Part shown: positions 52,255-62,443 of the stretch, piece by piece
How the letters are laid out: each line of letters starts with the position of its first letter
Numbering within the stretch: the first letter of the stretch is position 1
Assembly: GCA_016793805.1 (NCBI GenBank)
Contig: JAEUIZ010000049.1
Span: 177,221-241,220 of the forward strand
DNA length: 64,000 nt
Direction of reading: 5' to 3'
DNA from: Phycisphaerae bacterium
GTDB lineage: Bacteria > Planctomycetota > Phycisphaerae > Phycisphaerales > UBA1924
Position numbers and translations under genes: made by a program
The notes under the pieces: generated by a model
Database searches by the model: none
What the model saw: the letters and a program-made list of their open reading frames with translations, nothing else
What the model was told of the DNA's origin: nothing

Positions 52255-54756
52255 ATGAGATCCGAAGGTCACCACGCGTCCCCGTCGCACGCGCATGGAG
52301 CAGAGGCCGCCCGCACGCTGACAACGTCCGAGGAGCGCTGCGACTTGCCCATCGAGGGCATGACCTGCGCCTCGTGCGCGAACCGGATCGAGAAGCGGCT
52401 CGCCAAGCAGCCCGGCGTCTCTTCCGCGAGCGTGAACTTCGCCACCAAGGTGGCGACAGTGAAGTTCGACCCGGCAGCAACCGGGCCGGAGACACTCGCC
52501 AAGGCGGTGGACGACATCGGGTACAAGGCGATCGTGCCCGCAGCCCATTCCACGGCGTCTGCGGCGAAGCACGGGGCGCTCAATCCCGCTCATGGTCACG
52601 CGGGCCACGACCACGCGGCGATGCTGGCTGCACAGGGTGACGGAGCACACGCCGGGCACGCGATGCGCGGCGGCGGCGGGGGCGAGGACCACTCGGCGCA
52701 CATGAACGTGGGCGAGGCCGAGGCGCGGCGGTTGCTGATCAAGATGACCGTCGGGGCCGTGCTGTCGCTGCCGGTGCTGGTCATCGCGATGTCGCACGGG
52801 AAGATCGAGGCATTCAACGTCCCGTGGATCAACTGGCTGCAACTCGCGCTGACGACGCCGGTCATGTTCTGGTGCGCCTGGCAGTTCATCCGGTCCGCGT
52901 GGAAGGGTCTGCGGCACTTCAGCGCCAACATGGACACGCTCGTGGCGATGGGCACGGGCGCGGCGTACCTCTACTCGCTCGCGGCGACGATCTGGCCGGG
53001 GTTATTTGCAGCCGTGAGCGGAGCGGCGGGCCACGCCGCACACGCCGAGGGCACGATGGGCGGCATGGTCATGGTGCCCGTGTACTACGAGGCGGCCGCG
53101 GTCATCATCGTGCTGATCCTGCTGGGCAAGTACTTCGAGGCGCGGGCCACGGGCCGGACCAGCGCCGCCATCAAACGGCTCATGGGGATGCAGGCCAGGA
53201 CGGCTCGCGTCATGCGGGGTGGGGGTGACGGCACCGAGCAGGATGTGCCGATCGAGTCCGTGGTCGTGGGCGACCGCGTGCTGGTGCGCCCGGGCGAGAA
53301 GATCCCCGTGGACGGAACGGTCGAGAGCGGCCGGTCCGCGGTGGACGAGTCCATGCTCACCGGCGAGAGCGTGCCGGTCGAGAAGGCGGCCGGCGACAGC
53401 GTGTTTGGTGCGACGATGAACACGACCGGCGCACTGCGGCTGGTCGCAACCAAGGTCGGAGCCGACTCGGCCCTCCAGCAAATCGTGCGGCTCGTGCAGG
53501 AAGCCCAGGGGAGCAAGGCCCCGATCGCCCGCCTGGCCGACAAGATGAGCGGCGTTTTTGTCCCCATCGTGATCGCCATCGCCCTCGTGACGTTCGTTGT
53601 CTGGTGGTTCGCATCGCCGGTGGACTCGCGCCTGAGCATGGCGCTGGTGACGTCCGTGTCCGTGCTCATCATCGCGTGCCCGTGCGCCCTGGGGCTGGCA
53701 ACGCCGACGGCGATCATGGTGGGCACGGGGCGCGGCGCGGAGAGGGGCATCCTGATCAAGGGCGGCGAGGCGCTGGAGACCGCCCACAAGCTCACGGCCA
53801 TCGTGCTCGACAAGACGGGCACCATCACGCACGGCAAACCCGCCGTGACGGAGATCATCCCGGCACCCGAGGGTGCGGGGGGGACGCTTGATGAGAGCGA
53901 GTTGCTGCGGCTCGCCGCATCTGCGGAGCAGCACAGCGAGCACCCGCTCGCGGCGGCGATCGTGCGTGAGGCGACGGCACGCGGGCTGACGCTCGCCGAG
54001 CCCGTCGGCTTCCGGGCCGTGGTCGGGCATGGCGTCGAGGCCACGGTGGACGGGCACGCCGTGCTGGTCGGCAAGGCGGCGTTGCTGGCTCAACGCGGCA
54101 TCCGGTCCGCGCTGGCGGAGAAGGCCGCGGCACTGGCGGCGATGGGGCGCACGCCGATGTGTGTCGCGGTGGACGGCCGCGAGGCGGGGATCGTCGCCGT
54201 CGCCGACACGGTGCGGCCCGAATCAAAGGATGCCATCGCCACGATGCACGCCCTCGGCCTGCGCGTGGTCATGATGACCGGCGACAACCAGCGGACCGCC
54301 GAGGCGGTCGCCTCGCAGGTCGGCGTAGACCTGGTGTTCGCGGAGGTCCTGCCCAAAGACAAGGCGGACAAGGTCAAGGCCCTCCAGGCCGAGGGGCACG
54401 TCGTGGGCATGGTCGGCGACGGCATCAACGACGCCCCGGCGCTCGCGCAAGCCGATGTGGGCCTCGCGGTCGGAACCGGCACCGGCGTCGCGATGGAGTC
54501 CGCGGACATCACGCTCATGCGCGGCGACCTCCGGGCCGTGCCCCAGGCCATCGCCCTCTCCCACGCCACCATGCGAACGATCAGGCAGAACCTCTTCTGG
54601 GCGTTCATCTACAACGTCGTCGGCATCCCCATCGCAGCCGGTGTGCTGTTCCCAGTCACGGGCTGGCTGCTCTCGCCGATCATCGCCAGCGCAGCGATGG
54701 CATTCAGCAGCGTGAGCGTGGTGCTCAACAGCCTGCGGCTCAAGCATGTTCAGTAG
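52255..54756 (+). CDS. copA: Copper-exporting P1B-type ATPase
   Basis: An 833-residue P-type ATPase that pumps Cu(I)/Ag(I) out of the cytoplasm. The N-terminal HMA domain has the motif GMTCASC (35-41). A His-rich linker (about residues 98-145, e.g. [10 protein letters not shown] and HAGHAMRGG) follows. The transmembrane CPC motif is at 475-477, the phosphorylation motif DKTGT starts at Asp519, and the hinge motif [22 protein letters not shown] is present. The start ATG 52255 follows csoR by 33 bases. Copper specificity is inferred from CPC, HMA and the CsoR context. Confidence 0.94.
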   Translation: MRSEGHHASPSHAHGAEAARTLTTSEERCDLPIEGMTCASCANRIEKRLAKQPGVSSASVNFATKVATVKFDPAATGPETLAKAVDDIGYKAIVPAAHSTASAAKHGALNPAHGHAGHDHAAMLAAQGDGAHAGHAMRGGGGGEDHSAHMNVGEAEARRLLIKMTVGAVLSLPVLVIAMSHGKIEAFNVPWINWLQLALTTPVMFWCAWQFIRSAWKGLRHFSANMDTLVAMGTGAAYLYSLAATIWPGLFAAVSGAAGHAAHAEGTMGGMVMVPVYYEAAAVIIVLILLGKYFEARATGRTSAAIKRLMGMQARTARVMRGGGDGTEQDVPIESVVVGDRVLVRPGEKIPVDGTVESGRSAVDESMLTGESVPVEKAAGDSVFGATMNTTGALRLVATKVGADSALQQIVRLVQEAQGSKAPIARLADKMSGVFVPIVIAIALVTFVVWWFASPVDSRLSMALVTSVSVLIIACPCALGLATPTAIMVGTGRGAERGILIKGGEALETAHKLTAIVLDKTGTITHGKPAVTEIIPAPEGAGGTLDESELLRLAASAEQHSEHPLAAAIVREATARGLTLAEPVGFRAVVGHGVEATVDGHAVLVGKAALLAQRGIRSALAEKAAALAAMGRTPMCVAVDGREAGIVAVADTVRPESKDAIATMHALGLRVVMMTGDNQRTAEAVASQVGVDLVFAEVLPKDKADKVKALQAEGHVVGMVGDGINDAPALAQADVGLAVGTGTGVAMESADITLMRGDLRAVPQAIALSHATMRTIRQNLFWAFIYNVVGIPIAAGVLFPVTGWLLSPIIASAAMAFSSVSVVLNSLRLKHVQ

Positions 54757-54805
54757 ACACACGCGTGGTGCGAAAGCCCCTCTCGGGCGATCGGCGCCAC
54801 GAATG

Positions 54806-54861
54806 CCACCGGCCCTGCAATCCGGTGGTCAAACAGCGGTTGCTCCATCGCGCCGCTGTTT
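54806..54861. repeat. Two successive perfect inverted repeats after copA
   Basis: CCACCGG (54806-54812) pairs with CCGGTGG (54822-54828). Immediately after, AAACAGCGG (54831-54839) pairs with CCGCTGTTT (54853-54861). There is no T-tract, but the position after copA suggests mRNA 3'-end formation or a boundary structure. Confidence 0.5.
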
Positions 54862-54969
54862 CCACCCGGGTCGGCGCCAAGCAGAGTTCGCCATCGCGCG
54901 CTGAGTGCGCACACACGCGAGCGACACTCCCACCCATCTCGTCAGCATGCCACCGCGTACAAAGACGAT

Positions 54970-54992
54970 AAGCCCCTGCATAGCAGGGGCTT
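54970..54992 (-). terminator. Terminator-like hairpin of the tRNA fragment
   Basis: AAGCCCCTGC (54970-54979) pairs perfectly with GCAGGGGCTT (54983-54992) around a three-base loop. It lies just after the 3' end of the minus-strand tRNA fragment, where a tRNA terminator is expected. Confidence 0.65.
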
Positions 54993-54998
54993 TCGAAG

Positions 54999-55239
<241 letters not shown>

Positions 55240-55378
55240 CAGGGGATGGCGTGGTTCCTTCCCGCCGGGCTCGCCGACGTGACGCCCGCGGGAACAGCCA
55301 CGGATATCGACTGACTTTGTTTCGGATGTCCGGCAGACGTAGACCTTTGTGCCCCGGGGGGACGTATCCTGTCCGGAT

Positions 55379-56347
55379 ATGGCCAGCGCCCGATCCATTG
55401 AGTCCAAGCCCTACCGGAACGGCACGGCGCGAAGCCGGGCCGAGGCGACTCGAATCCCCGAGCAGAAGCCCTACACGGGTCCCGCAACGGAGCACACCCT
55501 TGCCCTTGGCGACGCCCGCCGCATGGACTGGATTCCCGACCAATCAGTCCATCTTGTCGTGACCTCGCCGCCGTACTTCAACCTGAAGAAGTACAACGAC
55601 CACCCCGATCAACTCGGCGCCATCAACGACTACGAGAACTTCCACGACGAGCTCGACCAGGTGTGGCGGCACTGCTTTCGGGTGCTCGTTCCCGGGGGAC
55701 GACTCGTCGTGAACGTCGGGGACGTCTGTGTCGCGCGTCGGGAGAACGGCGGGCGGCACCACGTCTTTCCGCTCCATGCCGACATCGCAGTGCGCGCGCG
55801 GCGGATCGGATTCGACTACCTGACGCCAATCCTCTGGAACAAGATCGCCAACGCGAAGTTCGAGGCCGAGGGAAACGGCGGCGGCTTCCTCGGAAAGCCA
55901 TACGAGCCGAACGGCATCATCAAGAATGATGTCGAGTACATCCTCATGCTGCGAAAGCACGGCAAGTACCGCAGCCCCACTGAGGACCAGCGGGCATCGT
56001 CACGGCTCACCAAGGACGAGCAGTCCGCTTGGTTCCGGCCCATCTGGACGGATCTCACGGGCGCATCGACTCGCGAGCACCCAGCGCCCTATCCCATCGA
56101 GCTCGCCTATCGACTGGTACGAATGTTCTCGTTCACGGGCGACACCGTGCTCGATCCGTTCGTCGGCACCGGCTCGACGATGCTCGCCGCGCTGAGGTGC
56201 CACCGGAACAGCATTGGGAACGAGCTCGATCCGGCCTACTTTGCGATGGCCGAGAAACGCCTCAAGGGCGAGATTCAGCAAGCCCCTATGTTCGCAGACG
56301 GACCAAGCCTGGTCATACGGCATACCGCCCCGCGTAAGCAGCACTGA
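55379..56347 (+). CDS. DNA methyltransferase (N4-cytosine/N6-adenine, beta class)
   Basis: A 322-residue modification enzyme. The catalytic motif TSPPYFN is at about residues 62-68, and the AdoMet-binding DPFVGTGST follows at about 259-267. This IV-then-I order is the beta class; TSPPY is more typical of N4-cytosine enzymes. The ATG 55379 is preferred over the longer frame because the first residues upstream are not conserved-looking. It converges on, and overlaps by 35 bases, the candidate endonuclease at 56313-57083, as in type II restriction-modification pairs. Confidence 0.9.
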   Translation: MASARSIESKPYRNGTARSRAEATRIPEQKPYTGPATEHTLALGDARRMDWIPDQSVHLVVTSPPYFNLKKYNDHPDQLGAINDYENFHDELDQVWRHCFRVLVPGGRLVVNVGDVCVARRENGGRHHVFPLHADIAVRARRIGFDYLTPILWNKIANAKFEAEGNGGGFLGKPYEPNGIIKNDVEYILMLRKHGKYRSPTEDQRASSRLTKDEQSAWFRPIWTDLTGASTREHPAPYPIELAYRLVRMFSFTGDTVLDPFVGTGSTMLAALRCHRNSIGNELDPAYFAMAEKRLKGEIQQAPMFADGPSLVIRHTAPRKQH

Positions 56348-57083
56348 TCCGCTGGAGGAACGTGAGGTAGTGATCGTGGTCACCTGGCTGCGGTGCCGGA
56401 TGTGCCGTGTACAGCGTGCAGGGGCCGACGTTGTCGCAGTTGACGACGATGGTGGCGAAGGCGTCGAACCCGACTTCGCCAGCGCGATCGCGCATCTTGA
56501 GCCCCCGCAGATGTCGAACCATCGACTCGGCGACGGTCGGTTGGCGGTGTGGTGTGAAAGTCAGTGGCCCATCTTTCTCCTGGCGAAGGGGCGACGCGAA
56601 ACGATCTGCAATGTTCACCACGACAATGCCAGCGGCAATCGCCTGCGGGTCGCCCTGGTGCACGATTTCATGGGAGGAGGACAGCTCATCGAAGATGCGG
56701 GGCTTCGTCTTTGAGTGCTCGGTCATGCACTGCTTCGCCTCGATCGAGATCCGAAGGGACGCGATGCGGCCGGACATGATCGGCGTCGGCACCACGGGCT
56801 GGACCACTGGATCAGCAGGTGTGCCAAGCGCCAAATCGAGGTTCTTGACCTTGCCGTTTGCGAATGTGAACTCAGCGTTGATCTCGCCGACGATCATCCG
56901 AGACTTCGCGTGCTCCGCGAGCGGCGGACACGCGACAAGAAGGTCCTCCATGACCATCCGGCAGAGGGTCTTGGAGTGCTCATCGGATCGTGGGTGATAC
57001 CGGTAGACCTTCCGCCCGTGTTTCTTGTCGTTGGCGGTGTGCCCGCTCATCCATTCCACGAAGCGATCAGGTGCTGTCGGCAT
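56313..57083 (-). CDS. Candidate type II restriction endonuclease (PD-(D/E)XK-like)
   Basis: A 256-residue protein with no recognised family. Its features fit a PD-(D/E)XK nuclease: Asp83 in KNLDLAL, then Glu115 and Lys117 in ISIEAKQC. After that, ELSSSHEIVHQGDP and AAGIVVVNIADRF follow, as in restriction enzymes. It is convergent with the methyltransferase, overlapping 35 bases at the 3' ends, the position expected for the cognate nuclease. The recognition site is unknown. Confidence 0.6.
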   Translation of the reverse strand: MPTAPDRFVEWMSGHTANDKKHGRKVYRYHPRSDEHSKTLCRMVMEDLLVACPPLAEHAKSRMIVGEINAEFTFANGKVKNLDLALGTPADPVVQPVVPTPIMSGRIASLRISIEAKQCMTEHSKTKPRIFDELSSSHEIVHQGDPQAIAAGIVVVNIADRFASPLRQEKDGPLTFTPHRQPTVAESMVRHLRGLKMRDRAGEVGFDAFATIVVNCDNVGPCTLYTAHPAPQPGDHDHYLTFLQRISAAYAGRYAV

Positions 57084-57205
57084 GCAGCAGAGGGTAATCG
57101 TCGCTCCCCTTCTTGGCTACTGAAGGTGCGACGTCGTCTTTGGGGATTCGAAACGATGGCGTGTAGGCCCGCAGTCTGAGCGGTTGTGCCAGCCGGCACC
57201 CAACG

Positions 57206-58486
57206 CTACTCCGTGCGGGCGGCTGCTCCACCCTGCTCCGTCTTTGAGATCACTGATGCGAGGGAAGAAAGCCAATCGGCCGATCTCGGCATCAGGTCGG
57301 CCAGCGTGATTTCTCGCGAGCCGACGAACACGCGTGTCCACGCCTTGCCCTCCTTGAAATTCTCCATCACCTTCGCGCCGGAAACGAGAGCGGCGACGGC
57401 GTTGACGTACTCCATTCCGATCTTCTCGTCGATGCCGCTCTTGCGGTAATTGTGCAGTACGAATCGCAGATCGACGACTCCGCCCTCGGCATAGATGGAC
57501 GCGAACGAAAAACGTCGCCCCGTGTTCGGCTCGTATCAGAACAGCGAAATGCTCGAGCTGCGAGCCTCCGGCTCTATGCCGATTTTCTCGCACTCACGCA
57601 GGAATGTCCTGAACTGCTCAACGACCGGTGCGCCGAGCGACTCCGCAATCGTCTCGAACATGGCTTCCTCGGTCAGCCGCCGCCGCTTGCCGCCGTCGTC
57701 CCCGTAGACGACCTCCGGTAGCCTGACAGCGACATCCTTCGGAGCCAGCGGCGCCCGTAGTTCTACAACGGCTCGCACGATCTCCCTTGTTCGTGCAAGC
57801 ACGCGGGGCTGCGCCACCATCGACTTGTCCGCCGCGCTAGTCTTGAACAACGCGACTTCCAGCAGAGCAAACGTGAATCCCAGCGCCGGTGCGGCGGCGA
57901 GCGTGTCGGCAAGTTGCTCTACTCCGTGCTGAATGCCGTCGCCTGCTACCAAGAGCAGGAAACGCCCTTGTGCGAGGTTCTTGGTCACGGCGTCAATGAA
58001 ACGAGCCTCTTCGAAGTCCGGGTGGTCGCGCACGAGCGGCAGGATCGGGTCGTCATCGCCCTCGATAGGCGTGCTTGGCCCGGTGGGTCGTCCATCGTCG
58101 ATGCGACGCTTCAGGCGGACAGCGTAACAGAAGTCCTGATAGGTCCAGCCGGACATCGCCGAGGCATAATCCAGAATCTGCGCGACGACTTCTCGCCGTG
58201 CTTCCGGGTTGCGAAACAGCTTGGTCTCGACCAGCGTGATGTAGCCGCGCGGACTGACGTACACCACATCGACGGGGCCAGCCTCCGTCGGCAGTTCGCG
58301 GGCCACGGCGACCAGCGGGCCAAACACCTCTTCGATTTCGTCGATCGGGATCAGTGAGGGGTTCTTGTACAGAAGGTCTTGGAACCATCCCTCCCGGATC
58401 GAGCGGTCATCAAAAACGACCCGCTCCAAGGGCGTGGCTCCGTTTGCGTTCACGAGATGGGGCGTGCAGAACTGGCGAGCGTGCAT
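57206..58486 (-). pseudogene. PD-(D/E)XK-like nuclease gene interrupted by an in-frame TGA
   Basis: The frame encodes about 316 residues from ATG 58486, then TGA at 57536-57538, then continues in the same frame without another stop for about 110 codons to 57206. The sequence on both sides reads like one protein (SISLF before; YEPNTGRRFSFASIY and LHNYRKSGIDEKIGMEY after), and TGG (Trp) would restore it. The nuclease core is in the N-terminal part (Asp73 in VDVVYV, Glu87 and Lys89 in VETKL). Either the gene is inactive, the base is a sequencing error, or a truncated protein of 316 residues is made. Confidence 0.7.
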
Positions 58487-58555
58487 GGAGGCATCGTAAC
58501 GCCGGTGTGCGCGCGATGCAGGGTGCATGTCGCTGTGTGCCGCTCTTGCTGTGAT

Positions 58556-59086
58556 TCAGGCGGTCGCCATCAGCTGTTCGATTCTCGCGGGGGAGAAGTG
58601 CCACGACTCAGGAATCTGGTCAACCTTCCCGCCGTGCTTGGCTCGATCGGTCCAAACCCTCTTCTCCATGAGCATCGTCTCTCCTCGACCCCCCGCGCAG
58701 GCCTTCAGCTGCACCGCGACCTCCGCCGGGGTCGCCAGATACACACGAGGCATGGCGTCCACAGGCACGTCAATGAACTGAACGAAGCAGAACACGGTGC
58801 GGGGCTTGTGTCGGGCGAGCCATTCGTCGATCGCCTCGTGGTAGTTGGCCTTGCCCTTCTTGAGGTATGACTGCGTGAGGCCCCAGCCGCGGTCCTGACT
58901 CCCCTTGACCGACACTTTGAGCATCCGCTCGCCGCGAATCACCGCGAGGTCGTACTCAGGCTGATTCGCGCCGTACTGCACCGACACGTCGTAGCCACAT
59001 CGGGCAAACAGGGCTGCGGCAACGGCCTCCGCCGCAACCGCGACGTGCCACTGACCCATCTTTGGCGACGCCAACTGATCTGACAT
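58556..59086 (-). CDS. PD-(D/E)XK-like hypothetical protein
   Basis: A 176-residue protein from ATG 59086. The front half (MGQWHVAVAAEAVAAALF, PEYDLAVI and LKVSVKGSQ) follows the pattern of group-I-intron-associated or Holliday-junction-resolvase-like nucleases: Asp46, then Lys61 two residues after a position that is usually Glu/Gln but is Ser59 here. It lies 70 bases upstream of the broken nuclease gene on the same strand. Role unknown; it may be inactive as a nuclease. Confidence 0.6.
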   Translation of the reverse strand: MSDQLASPKMGQWHVAVAAEAVAAALFARCGYDVSVQYGANQPEYDLAVIRGERMLKVSVKGSQDRGWGLTQSYLKKGKANYHEAIDEWLARHKPRTVFCFVQFIDVPVDAMPRVYLATPAEVAVQLKACAGGRGETMLMEKRVWTDRAKHGGKVDQIPESWHFSPARIEQLMATA

Positions 59087-59719
59087 GACGGGATGATAGA
59101 GGAATTCCGGTGCATAGCCGCTCACGGCCATCGACAGCACTTCGGCGTTCGCTTTGACCGGCGAGGGGGACGATTTCCCGACTTTCGCACTTCAACCCGG
59201 CCCCGTTTTGCATAAAGGCATGTAGCGGGATGTACCGGCCCGACGGCAAATCCGTCCATCGGGGCGGGCAGATAGGCCGCCCGCGGCATAGGGAACGAGT
59301 AGAGGCCCGGCCCCGCGGTGTCGGTACATGGCGGGAAGTGAAGGAAAATCGCCGAACCATCGCGACATCCACCGGCCCGGTGACGAGAGGTACAGGTAGA
59401 GGACACGCAGGCGGCAGGCGACAACCCGGCGGCCTTCGGGTTAGGAGAAGGGTGACGGAGCCGACGAATCAGCGCGACACTTTGGCGGGGTCGCGCAGAT
59501 ATAGGGGGTAACAGGATGACGATGCACCGACGGAACGGAATCTGCACGACCCCTCGCCACTTCGCGGGCGTTCCGCGTAGATGAACCAGGTGCGGCTCGA
59601 CCGCACCAAACCAACCACCCAGCCAGCCATCGACCCATCCATCCAGCCAATCCCGTGACGCCCGGCGGCGTCGCGGCCGGACACACACTGCGCCCGGGCT
59701 CCGGGCAGGAGGCATTCCC
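59087..59719. other. Gene-free region upstream of the capsid cluster
   Basis: About 630 bases with no convincing gene; ORFs here are Arg-rich shadows. It holds a perfect hairpin at 59589-59607 (GGTGCGG, loop CTCGA, CCGCACC) followed by a CCA/CCAGC-rich low-complexity tract at about 59608-59656, then the ribosome binding site AGGAGG at 59707-59712. Confidence 0.5.
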
Positions 59720-60265
59720 ATGCCATTGTCGAAGTACCTGATGACCCGCGAGCAGTACGACGCCGACTGTCGCGAGCGGTTGGAAGAGGCGCACCCCAAC
59801 GACCCCGCCGCCGTGGCCCGCGTCATGGCGCGGCGGTACCCCAAGTCCACCGAGCAGGCCGCGGAGGAGTTGAAGCGCCGCGGCCTGCGGATCGACGTGG
59901 ACCAGTTGTCCCGCCGCGTGACGCCGGAGTTCCGGCAGATCGGGCGCAACTTCGTGTGGTTCGCCGACGACATCGACGCCGTCGCGGAGGACCTGGATCA
60001 GGCCAACCGCCTCGCCTACGACGCCCACTACCGGCGCGAGCAGGGCTTGTCCTACGCCGAGCATGCGGCCATCCGGAAGCAGGTGCTGGCAAAGCGCCTC
60101 GCTGTGATGCAGCGGGTCGCCGATGCCGCGGGCGGCACGATCCCCGACGTGGCCGACGCGTGCAACCGCGTGATGCCCGATCCGCTCGAGTGGGATGATG
60201 CGGCGATCGCTAAGGCGGTAACGCTCACCCGCGAGTACATCCCGACGCTGGGGGTGACGCGATGA
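59720..60265 (+). CDS. Hypothetical protein upstream of the capsid fusion
   Basis: A 181-residue, charged, helix-rich protein (MTREQYDADCRERLEEAHP; RYPKSTEQAAEELKRRG). No family is recognised and there is no signal or membrane segment. AGGAGG lies 7 bases before ATG 59720. Its stop overlaps the capsid gene start in ATGA, so the two are translationally coupled, which suggests a structural or assembly role. Confidence 0.7.
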   Translation: MPLSKYLMTREQYDADCRERLEEAHPNDPAAVARVMARRYPKSTEQAAEELKRRGLRIDVDQLSRRVTPEFRQIGRNFVWFADDIDAVAEDLDQANRLAYDAHYRREQGLSYAEHAAIRKQVLAKRLAVMQRVADAAGGTIPDVADACNRVMPDPLEWDDAAIAKAVTLTREYIPTLGVTR

Positions 60266-62151
60266 GCACGACCCATGAGATGATCCTGTCGGCCGCCGAG
60301 GTCGAGATCGAGGCCGCGGGCAAGGACGCCCGTCCCAAGATCAGCGTCGTCGCCTACACCGGCCGCATCATGCGTGTCCCGGGCTGGGGCGACATCGCGA
60401 TTGACCTGGCGGGCCTCGAAGCGGGCGGCCAGGTTCCCCTGCTGGCCGACCACAACGCCAGCGTCGGCAGCGTCGTCGGCCACGGTGAACCTGCCGTCGC
60501 CAACGGGCGGCTCGTCGTTGCTGGCGTCGTCAGCGGCGCTGGCGAGCCCGCGCGGCACGTCGTGGAGATGGCCCGGGGCGGCTTCCAGTTCCAGGCGTCG
60601 GTCGGCGTCGCGCCCACCGAGCACGAGCGGGTGCAGCCGAACCAGGCAGTTGAAATCAACGGGCGGTCGCTGTCGTCGCCGGGCGGATTCACGCTCGTGC
60701 GCAAGGGGCGGCTGCGGGAAGTCAGCATCACGCCGCTGGGGGCCGACGCGGAAACGTCGGTGGCCATCGCGGCTTCACGTCAAGGACGGACGAACATGGC
60801 AGACATCGCACACGAGGATCAGATCCGCGCCGACGAGCGCGACCGGCTGAAGGAGATCGAACTGACCTGCCGTCCCATCTTCGCAGGTGGGGGCGAGCGG
60901 GACTGGGGCGTGCACCAGAAGCGAGTGGACGAGATGAAGGCCAAGGCCGTCGCGGGCGACATGACCGTCAGCGAACTCCGCGCCGGTGTTCTTGAAGTGC
61001 TCCGGGCCTCGCGCCCCGTGTTCTCTGGCGTCATCACCGGCGGCGGCTCGGGACACATCCCGCGTACCCGGGTCATCGAGGCGGCCATCCTCAAGCGGGC
61101 GGGCTTCGCCGCGCTCGCCGAGAAGGCCCTCGGCCCGGCGTGCATGGAGGCGGCGGACGACCTCCGCGTGGCCCACACCCTCGACTTGTGCCGCGCGGCG
61201 CTGCAGCACGAGGGGATCGACGCGCCCGCCGACCGCGAGGGCATGGTGCGCGCGTCGCTCACGACGCACACGCTGACCGAGGCGCTGGGTGCCGCCGTCA
61301 ACAAGGTGCTGCTCGACGGCTATCAGGAGAGCCCGGCCACCTGGCGTTCCTTCGCGGGCGTGCGGAGCGTGCCGGACTTCAAGACTGCCACAGCCATCCG
61401 CCCCTCGTTCACGGGCTCGCTGCAGCAGATCCCGCCCGGCGGCGAGTTCAAGCACGGGGGTGCGGACGAGGCGACGACCCAGTACAAGGTGGACACCTAC
61501 GGCAAGATGTTCTCCATCGACCGCCGCGACCTCATCAACGACGATCTGTCGCTGTTCGACAGCGTCGCCCGAGCGATGGGCCAGGCGGCGATGCGCAGGC
61601 TAAGCGATCTGGTGTACGACACCCTGATGTCGAACGCCGGCGCGTTCTTCTCCGCGGGCAACGGCAACTACCTCACCGGGGCCGACACGAATCTCAGCAC
61701 AGACGGCCTGACCAAGGCGATCACCGCCATGCTCACGCAGCGGGACGCGGAGGGCAATGACCTGGACCTGCGGCCGACCCGGCTGGTCGTGCCGCCAGAA
61801 CTCCAGACGGTGGCCCGCGCCGTGCTCGAGAGCGAGTACATCGCGGCCCAGACGAACCTGCCAACCGGCAACAGCCTACGCAACGCGGTGGGCCTCGAGG
61901 TCGAGCCGCGCCTGAGCAACACCAAGAAGTACGGCACCAAGGCCTCGACGAAGCACTGGTACTTGTTCGCCGCACCGGCGGCGAGCCCGATCATCGTCGG
62001 ATTCCTCAACGGCCAGCAGACGCCGACGGTCGAGTTCTTCGGGCTCGACCAGACGGTGAACAAGTTGGCGGTGTCGTGGCGGGTCTACTTCGACTTCGGC
62101 GCGGCCCTGTGCGACCCGCGGGCGGCGGTGCGGAGCAAGGGCGAGGTGTAA
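60262..62151 (+). CDS. Prohead protease-major capsid fusion protein
   Basis: A 629-residue virion protein that appears to fuse two HK97-type functions. Residues about 1-175 look like a prohead protease, with His64 in ADHNASVGSV and Ser113 in FQFQASVGV as candidate catalytic residues. A helical linker (about 190-290) may act as scaffold. From about 300 on, the sequence looks like the Mu gpT-like capsid, with KVDTYGKMFSIDRRDLINDD, LSLFDSVARAMGQAAM and a C-terminal VNKLAVSWRVYFDFG region. Fusions of this kind are known in some phages. No portal or terminase gene is adjacent in the window. Confidence 0.85.
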   Translation: MSTTHEMILSAAEVEIEAAGKDARPKISVVAYTGRIMRVPGWGDIAIDLAGLEAGGQVPLLADHNASVGSVVGHGEPAVANGRLVVAGVVSGAGEPARHVVEMARGGFQFQASVGVAPTEHERVQPNQAVEINGRSLSSPGGFTLVRKGRLREVSITPLGADAETSVAIAASRQGRTNMADIAHEDQIRADERDRLKEIELTCRPIFAGGGERDWGVHQKRVDEMKAKAVAGDMTVSELRAGVLEVLRASRPVFSGVITGGGSGHIPRTRVIEAAILKRAGFAALAEKALGPACMEAADDLRVAHTLDLCRAALQHEGIDAPADREGMVRASLTTHTLTEALGAAVNKVLLDGYQESPATWRSFAGVRSVPDFKTATAIRPSFTGSLQQIPPGGEFKHGGADEATTQYKVDTYGKMFSIDRRDLINDDLSLFDSVARAMGQAAMRRLSDLVYDTLMSNAGAFFSAGNGNYLTGADTNLSTDGLTKAITAMLTQRDAEGNDLDLRPTRLVVPPELQTVARAVLESEYIAAQTNLPTGNSLRNAVGLEVEPRLSNTKKYGTKASTKHWYLFAAPAASPIIVGFLNGQQTPTVEFFGLDQTVNKLAVSWRVYFDFGAALCDPRAAVRSKGEV

Positions 62152-62252
62152 ACGGACGGCGCTGGTGCGGCCGGGGGCGGTTGCGGGCTGCCCCCGGCCT
62201 TTCTCTCACACGAACCACGAATGACGCACGCCGCGCTGATCGCGGCGGCGCG

Positions 62253-62441
62253 ATGGGTGCGCTCATGGACGAGCAGCAGGACATCCCGCCGTCCCAGATC
62301 CAGATCGGCGACATTGCCTTCGGGATCGAGTTCATCGACGTGCCGGATGCGGCCGCGCGGTGGGCTGCGGCGCTGGAGCACCTCAGCGCGTGGCTCCTGG
62401 CCGAATGGGAACGCGAGCAGGTGGAAAGCGAGACGAAGTAA
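62253..62441 (+). CDS. Small hypothetical protein between capsid and ATPase genes
   Basis: About 62 residues (start ATG 62253, or ATG 62265 four codons on). The sequence is acidic and helix-forming (DVPDAAARWAAALEHLSAWLLAEWE). The track's longer frame starts inside the capsid gene and is not supported. No family is recognised. It ends 3 bases before the next gene's GTG. Confidence 0.55.
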   Translation: MGALMDEQQDIPPSQIQIGDIAFGIEFIDVPDAAARWAAALEHLSAWLLAEWEREQVESETK

Positions 62442-62443
62442 CC

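Noticed and set aside
57117..57593. 158-codon minus-strand ORF
   Set aside because: It is out of frame with the interrupted nuclease, whose own frame continues through this stretch.
59608..59656. CCA/CCAGC-rich tract as a CRISPR or iteron array
   Set aside because: The units are short and irregular with no spacers; low-complexity sequence is a better description.
59122..59973. 283-codon minus-strand ORF before the capsid cluster
   Set aside because: Overlaps a plus-strand gene with a clear ribosome binding site and is Arg/Pro/Ser-rich.
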